The notes below the pieces were generated by a model. The model ran no database searches. It was not told where the DNA came from and saw only the letters and a program-made list of their open reading frames with translations. Below are positions 60,468 to 64,000 of a stretch of DNA of 64,000 nucleotides, piece after piece. Positions within the stretch are counted from its first letter, which is position 1, and every line of letters starts with the position of its first letter. Origin of the DNA: Pelodera strongyloides (lineage: Eukaryota > Nematoda > Chromadorea > Rhabditida > Rhabditidae). The DNA lies in assembly GCA_036852015.1 (NCBI GenBank), contig JAANDG010000018.1, positions 372,001 through 436,000 of the forward strand. Direction: 5' to 3'. Both the position numbers and the translations under genes were made by a program.

Positions 60468-61218
60468 CTGAACAACATGTTTTCAGTGGCACACATACAA
60501 CAATGAGTCTTTGGGTGTGCTCGAAAAAAAAAGTGTTTTAGACGTTTTTCTTTACCGTTTTAAAATGTTTGCCTTTTTAAACAAAGGGGAGAGCAAAAAA
60601 ACTTTTACACAGATCAACACTAAAGCGCATACTCTACATACATATTTCCTTCAACAACCATTAAGCAACCGGCTAACAACTGAACAGGAGGTTACACACA
60701 CACAAACCTTCTTAAAGACAGTACCGTAACTGGTCAGGAGGTTACATAATAAGCAAGGTCGGAGTAAGTGTTAATGACTCTCGCGAACCGCATCCCCAAT
60801 TCCCACTCTCTAGTTTCATTAGAATAGGTTCTTGAGGTCGCCAATCCAGTACTTCTTTCTTCGGTGAGCTAATTTTAAGAGTCAAAGTCGCCTACAGCGC
60901 GAAGACCGTATATTCAATGGTGAAGTATTTACAGAAAAGCGTAGTAGGATCGTAGACACGATGTGGCAGAAGCCGATGTGGGAACAGCAATCCGAAGATG
61001 CTGTTCGGGAAGGCGGTAGTCAATTCGAAAAAGAAACGATGGTTTCCAACGTTTTCTCATCGACACAAACCTTCTTAGAGTACCGTATAGAAAGATGTGT
61101 CAATTGAATCGAGTCATGTCACTTTTGGCGAACAATGCGTGACAAGGGCGACAATGATGTACAGGGCACGCCAGCTCAATGTCGACTCAGCTGCCGCGGG
61201 ATCCTGCAAATCCGGGCG
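60466..61218. other. Upstream region of the ShKT gene
   Basis: No gene seen. The motif ACACAAACCTTCTTA(A/G)AG...AGTACCGTA occurs twice, near 60,700-60,727 and 61,065-61,089. It may be a local duplication or a shared regulatory element. Confidence 0.45.
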
Positions 61219-61226
61219 TATAAAAG
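61219..61226 (+). promoter_or_regulatory. TATA box of the ShKT gene
   Basis: TATAAAAG in GC-rich surroundings lies 56 bp before the start codon. It would place transcription initiation near 61,250, leaving a very short 5' UTR, as expected for a strongly expressed, non-trans-spliced gene. Confidence 0.75.
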
Positions 61227-61274
61227 GACGGGGACGAATCGAAATGACACTCTCGAAGGCACATCGCTCCAGCA

Positions 61275-62706
61275 ATGGCAACAAAGTTCGCACTCCTCCT
61301 TCTCGCCCTGCTGGGTACCACCTACGGTAAGCACATGACACCTTTATTGGTGCCTGTTTCGGCAATTTAGCGCGTCCTTAGATACGAATACTATCAAAGG
61401 ATATATGTGATACCAGTAAAGGCGCTTACTATAACAACCTGATATAACTCTTATTAACAAACAACAACACAACATTCGAGTATATAATCGATAATATAGC
61501 CTACCCCTATTGAGCCGAATGATACTAGTTTTCTTAAATGAAAAATATAGGTACTAAAAATGATGCACGTTAGCAAAGAAGTGCTGAGAACTGACGTATT
61601 AAAAAATTTGCTGAAAAGTGCATCGCTATTCCAGCTGCTACCTCGACACCGACGACAACAACCGGGGGAACAACCACTACTGGACCTACAGGTATAAAAC
61701 ATTTGATTTCTATGTGGTGTTAGCAGGGAAACCACGACGTCTAGAAAAAAAGACAAAGTGTCGTAAATGGAATAATGCTTCAATGACCGTCATTAACACA
61801 AACTTGATTGAGAAAATGGACCCTGAAAGTTCAAGCACCGCGCACTCTATTTGTGATATTTTAGCTGCTGTCGTCTTCTAATAGTTTAACTGGTTTCAAC
61901 ATATGATTATATATTTGTAGGTTCCACAATAACCGGTACAACGGCATCTGATGCCACAACTTCTATCGGATCAGATGCTACCACTTCTTCCGGTGCATCT
62001 GACGCAACAACTGCTGGCAGCTGTGCTGACACCAGCCCCAAGTAAGTTTAATTCCTATGCCACATAGCGATTTTCGATTTCGTGTCATGTCGGTTATAAG
62101 AAGCCATTACTTTCAGCTGCGCGACCTGGATTGCAAACGGATTCTGCACGAACAGCTACTACACCACCGCACAGAAACAAGAGTACTGCGGCGCCAGCTG
62201 CAATCTCTGCGGTTCTTCATCCACATGCACAGATGCAAGCGCCAAGTGAGATCATTGTCATATTGAGAGTTCACTCATCGCTTCTTTGCCTGCTTTGATT
62301 CTATGCACGCTTTTGAACCATACTATGTGACGATGCAATTCCTAATGTGTGCAAATTTATAGCTGCGCCGCTTGGGCCAAGAATGGATTCTGCACCAGTA
62401 CCTACTACACCGCCGCACAGAAATCCGAGAACTGTGGAAGCACTTGCAATATGTGCTCGGGAACAGGCAGCACCTGCGCGGATGATAGTTCCAAGTAGGT
62501 CACAACATCTAATTGGTCCTCTACCAATTACCGTCAATTAAGATCCAAAGAGTTAACAATATCTGGAAGTTGTGACATACAATAATGCATTACATCCCGC
62601 TTTTTATAGCTGTGCCAACTGGAGTAACAACGGCTTCTGCTCGAGCACTGCCTACACTACTGCCCAGAAGCAGGCATATTGTGCCAAGACATGCAGTCTC
62701 TGCTAA
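61275..62706 (+). CDS. Secreted protein with mucin-like stretch and three ShKT domains
   Basis: Six exons join in phase: 61275-61326, 61635-61691, 61921-62041, 62117-62245, 62363-62494 and 62610-62706, 195 residues. The signal peptide is MATKFALLLLALLGTTYG. A Thr/Ser/Gly-rich stretch (residues about 19-70) is probably O-glycosylated. Three ShKT modules of about 41 residues follow, each with six cysteines in the order of the family (for example SCADTSPNCATWIANGFC then EYCGASCNLC); the last cysteine is the final residue. Each module is split by an intron at the same phase-2 position after SxN, so the array grew by exon duplication. ShKT proteins are abundant secreted products of nematodes; the fold is shared with sea anemone channel blockers, but most nematode members have structural or unknown roles. 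A TATA box lies upstream. Confidence 0.92.
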
Positions 62707-62761
62707 AACGCGGACTGTCATCAGCCAATCGTTTCACCAATGCATCACAAAACCCATAAAA

Positions 62762-62767
62762 AATAAA
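62762..62767 (+). terminator. Poly(A) signal of the ShKT gene
   Basis: AATAAA 56 bp after the stop codon. Confidence 0.75.
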
Positions 62768-64000
62768 TATGTTAATTACGATATTGCTGTGGCGTCTTTA
62801 TACAAAATCAAGCACTATGAATTTATGCACTTCAAGGTGATTCTACTGACAATAAGGAATAAAAGAAAAGAGAACGTCCTCTTTCCATCCATGAACATAA
62901 AAAGTTTCGCACAGAACAGAAAAATTTCGCACAAACATGGGTCTTTTTTATATTACGTCTTAGATATATGCTCAAATAAAAATGAGCTAATTGAATGTTT
63001 CTTCTTATTGTGCTTATTTGAAAATCCGATTGAACCAGATTGATGATGATGAGATTAGATTCATCCGTTACTGAACTTTCATTTTTTCGATCCAAGTTGA
63101 ACGCACGAGCAGAAGTTTCCCAGCACACCGTCACCTTGAGAACATATTTTCAAGCAACACCGTTGTTCGTGGCATATGCGCCCGTGTATGATTTTTGAGC
63201 CAGCAGCCTGTTTTCTCATGAATAGACCGTTCTGGGAGAATTATCGTGAAACTATTTAAAACGCGTCAATTTTTACCTAACCGTATCCTTCGTATAAATA
63301 CATTGCGGACAAACTTCACATGGAAAATGTAAAAAGTTACAAACGAAACGTAGAAGATAAGAATCAGACGCGCCAATAAAATGCACAGGAAAAAAGCGTG
63401 GTCGTCTAAATGACGTGCTGATTTATACTAGTATTGCGCTTCAACAAACGGAGACAATGCACCCATGAAGGGCACAGCGAGAAACGTCCAGATTGAAGCC
63501 TCCAAGTTGCCTACCTGTTACCAGTGTTTCAGGGTTTCGAAAACGACCAGATGTGTACTCCAAAAACACTACTTTGAAATATCGATTACAACTAAGTCAT
63601 ACTTGGTTATCTGTTGCTGTGAGTGGTCAACTTGGATTCAAAGTGGAGGTTCATATACCTGAACAGCGTTCAATTGCAATCTTTCATGGATGAAGCACAC
63701 TACTTCTTCAAAGGTTACCACAACAGCTGATCCAGCTTTTATCTGAAATTACTTTGTTTTGATAGTCTTTAACGCGCGTTATTCCTCAAGGATACAATTT
63801 CCCAAAGACTCATCAAAGTGTTATTAAAGTAATGAAAAGTTCTTATCGTCGTTTAGTCACCAAATTTATTGTCTGGAAGACCAATGATTTGCTGTCATCT
63901 CTCCACACACGTAATTGTTCTTTGAGCTATTCTACGACGAGCAGAAAATGATCACTTATTAACCACTTTAAGTTGTTATGTTGTTAAGTATATACAGTTC
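62768..64000. other. Intergenic sequence, no gene seen
   Basis: AT-rich; short ORFs at 63,465-63,693 lack splice context or recognisable features. Confidence 0.5.

Overview
This window looks like nematode genomic DNA, most likely from a rhabditid or strongylid relative of Caenorhabditis. Genes are split into many small exons by introns ending in TTTCAG-like acceptors, several first exons start just after a trans-splice-type TTTCAG, and the recognisable proteins have nematode-style relatives: ech-6, an AMPK beta subunit, a discoidin domain receptor and a ShKT-repeat secreted protein. Exon joins were made by eye and are supported by continuous reading phase across GT-AG boundaries. The species is not determined.

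Layout. 1-4.3 kb: no gene, one inverted-repeat element. 4.3-5.7 kb (+): short Ser/Thr/Pro-rich protein. 7.6-9.6 kb (+): four-transmembrane protein. 11.1-12.3 kb (-): small lysine-rich, probably disordered protein. 13.5-15.7 kb (-): AMPK beta. 15.8-21.0 kb: a 5,174-bp Maverick/Polinton-derived element with a perfect 6-bp target duplication (AACCTT). It carries broken adenain-like protease and DNA polymerase B pieces, a nested TTAA insertion, two spliced ORFs of unknown function and a large inverted minisatellite. It ends about 60 bp upstream of the AMPK beta start codon. 21-26 kb: non-coding and rich in MITE-like inverted repeats. 26.2-27.6 kb (+): intact Penelope-like reverse transcriptase ORF without a recognisable endonuclease, followed by a CA microsatellite and a sequence with a hammerhead-ribozyme-like core. 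29.7-30.6 kb (+): two-finger C2HC protein. 31.5-33.8 kb (+): mitochondrial enoyl-CoA hydratase. 34.6-35.7 kb: two tRNA-Glu genes. 36-44 kb: mostly non-coding, one possible small cysteine-rich gene. 44.3-57.7 kb (+): an 18-exon discoidin domain receptor whose kinase domain has lost catalytic motifs, with two tRNA-Pro genes in one intron. 59.8-60.5 kb: intronless ORF ending in a genomic poly(A) tract, probably a retrocopy. 61.3-62.7 kb (+): secreted three-ShKT-domain protein with a clear TATA box.

The host genes are functionally unrelated and I see no convincing operon. The most interesting parts are the composite Maverick-derived element with spliced cargo, the reverse transcriptase with its structured downstream region, and the degenerate-kinase DDR whose exon 5 was tandemly duplicated together with a tRNA-Pro gene.
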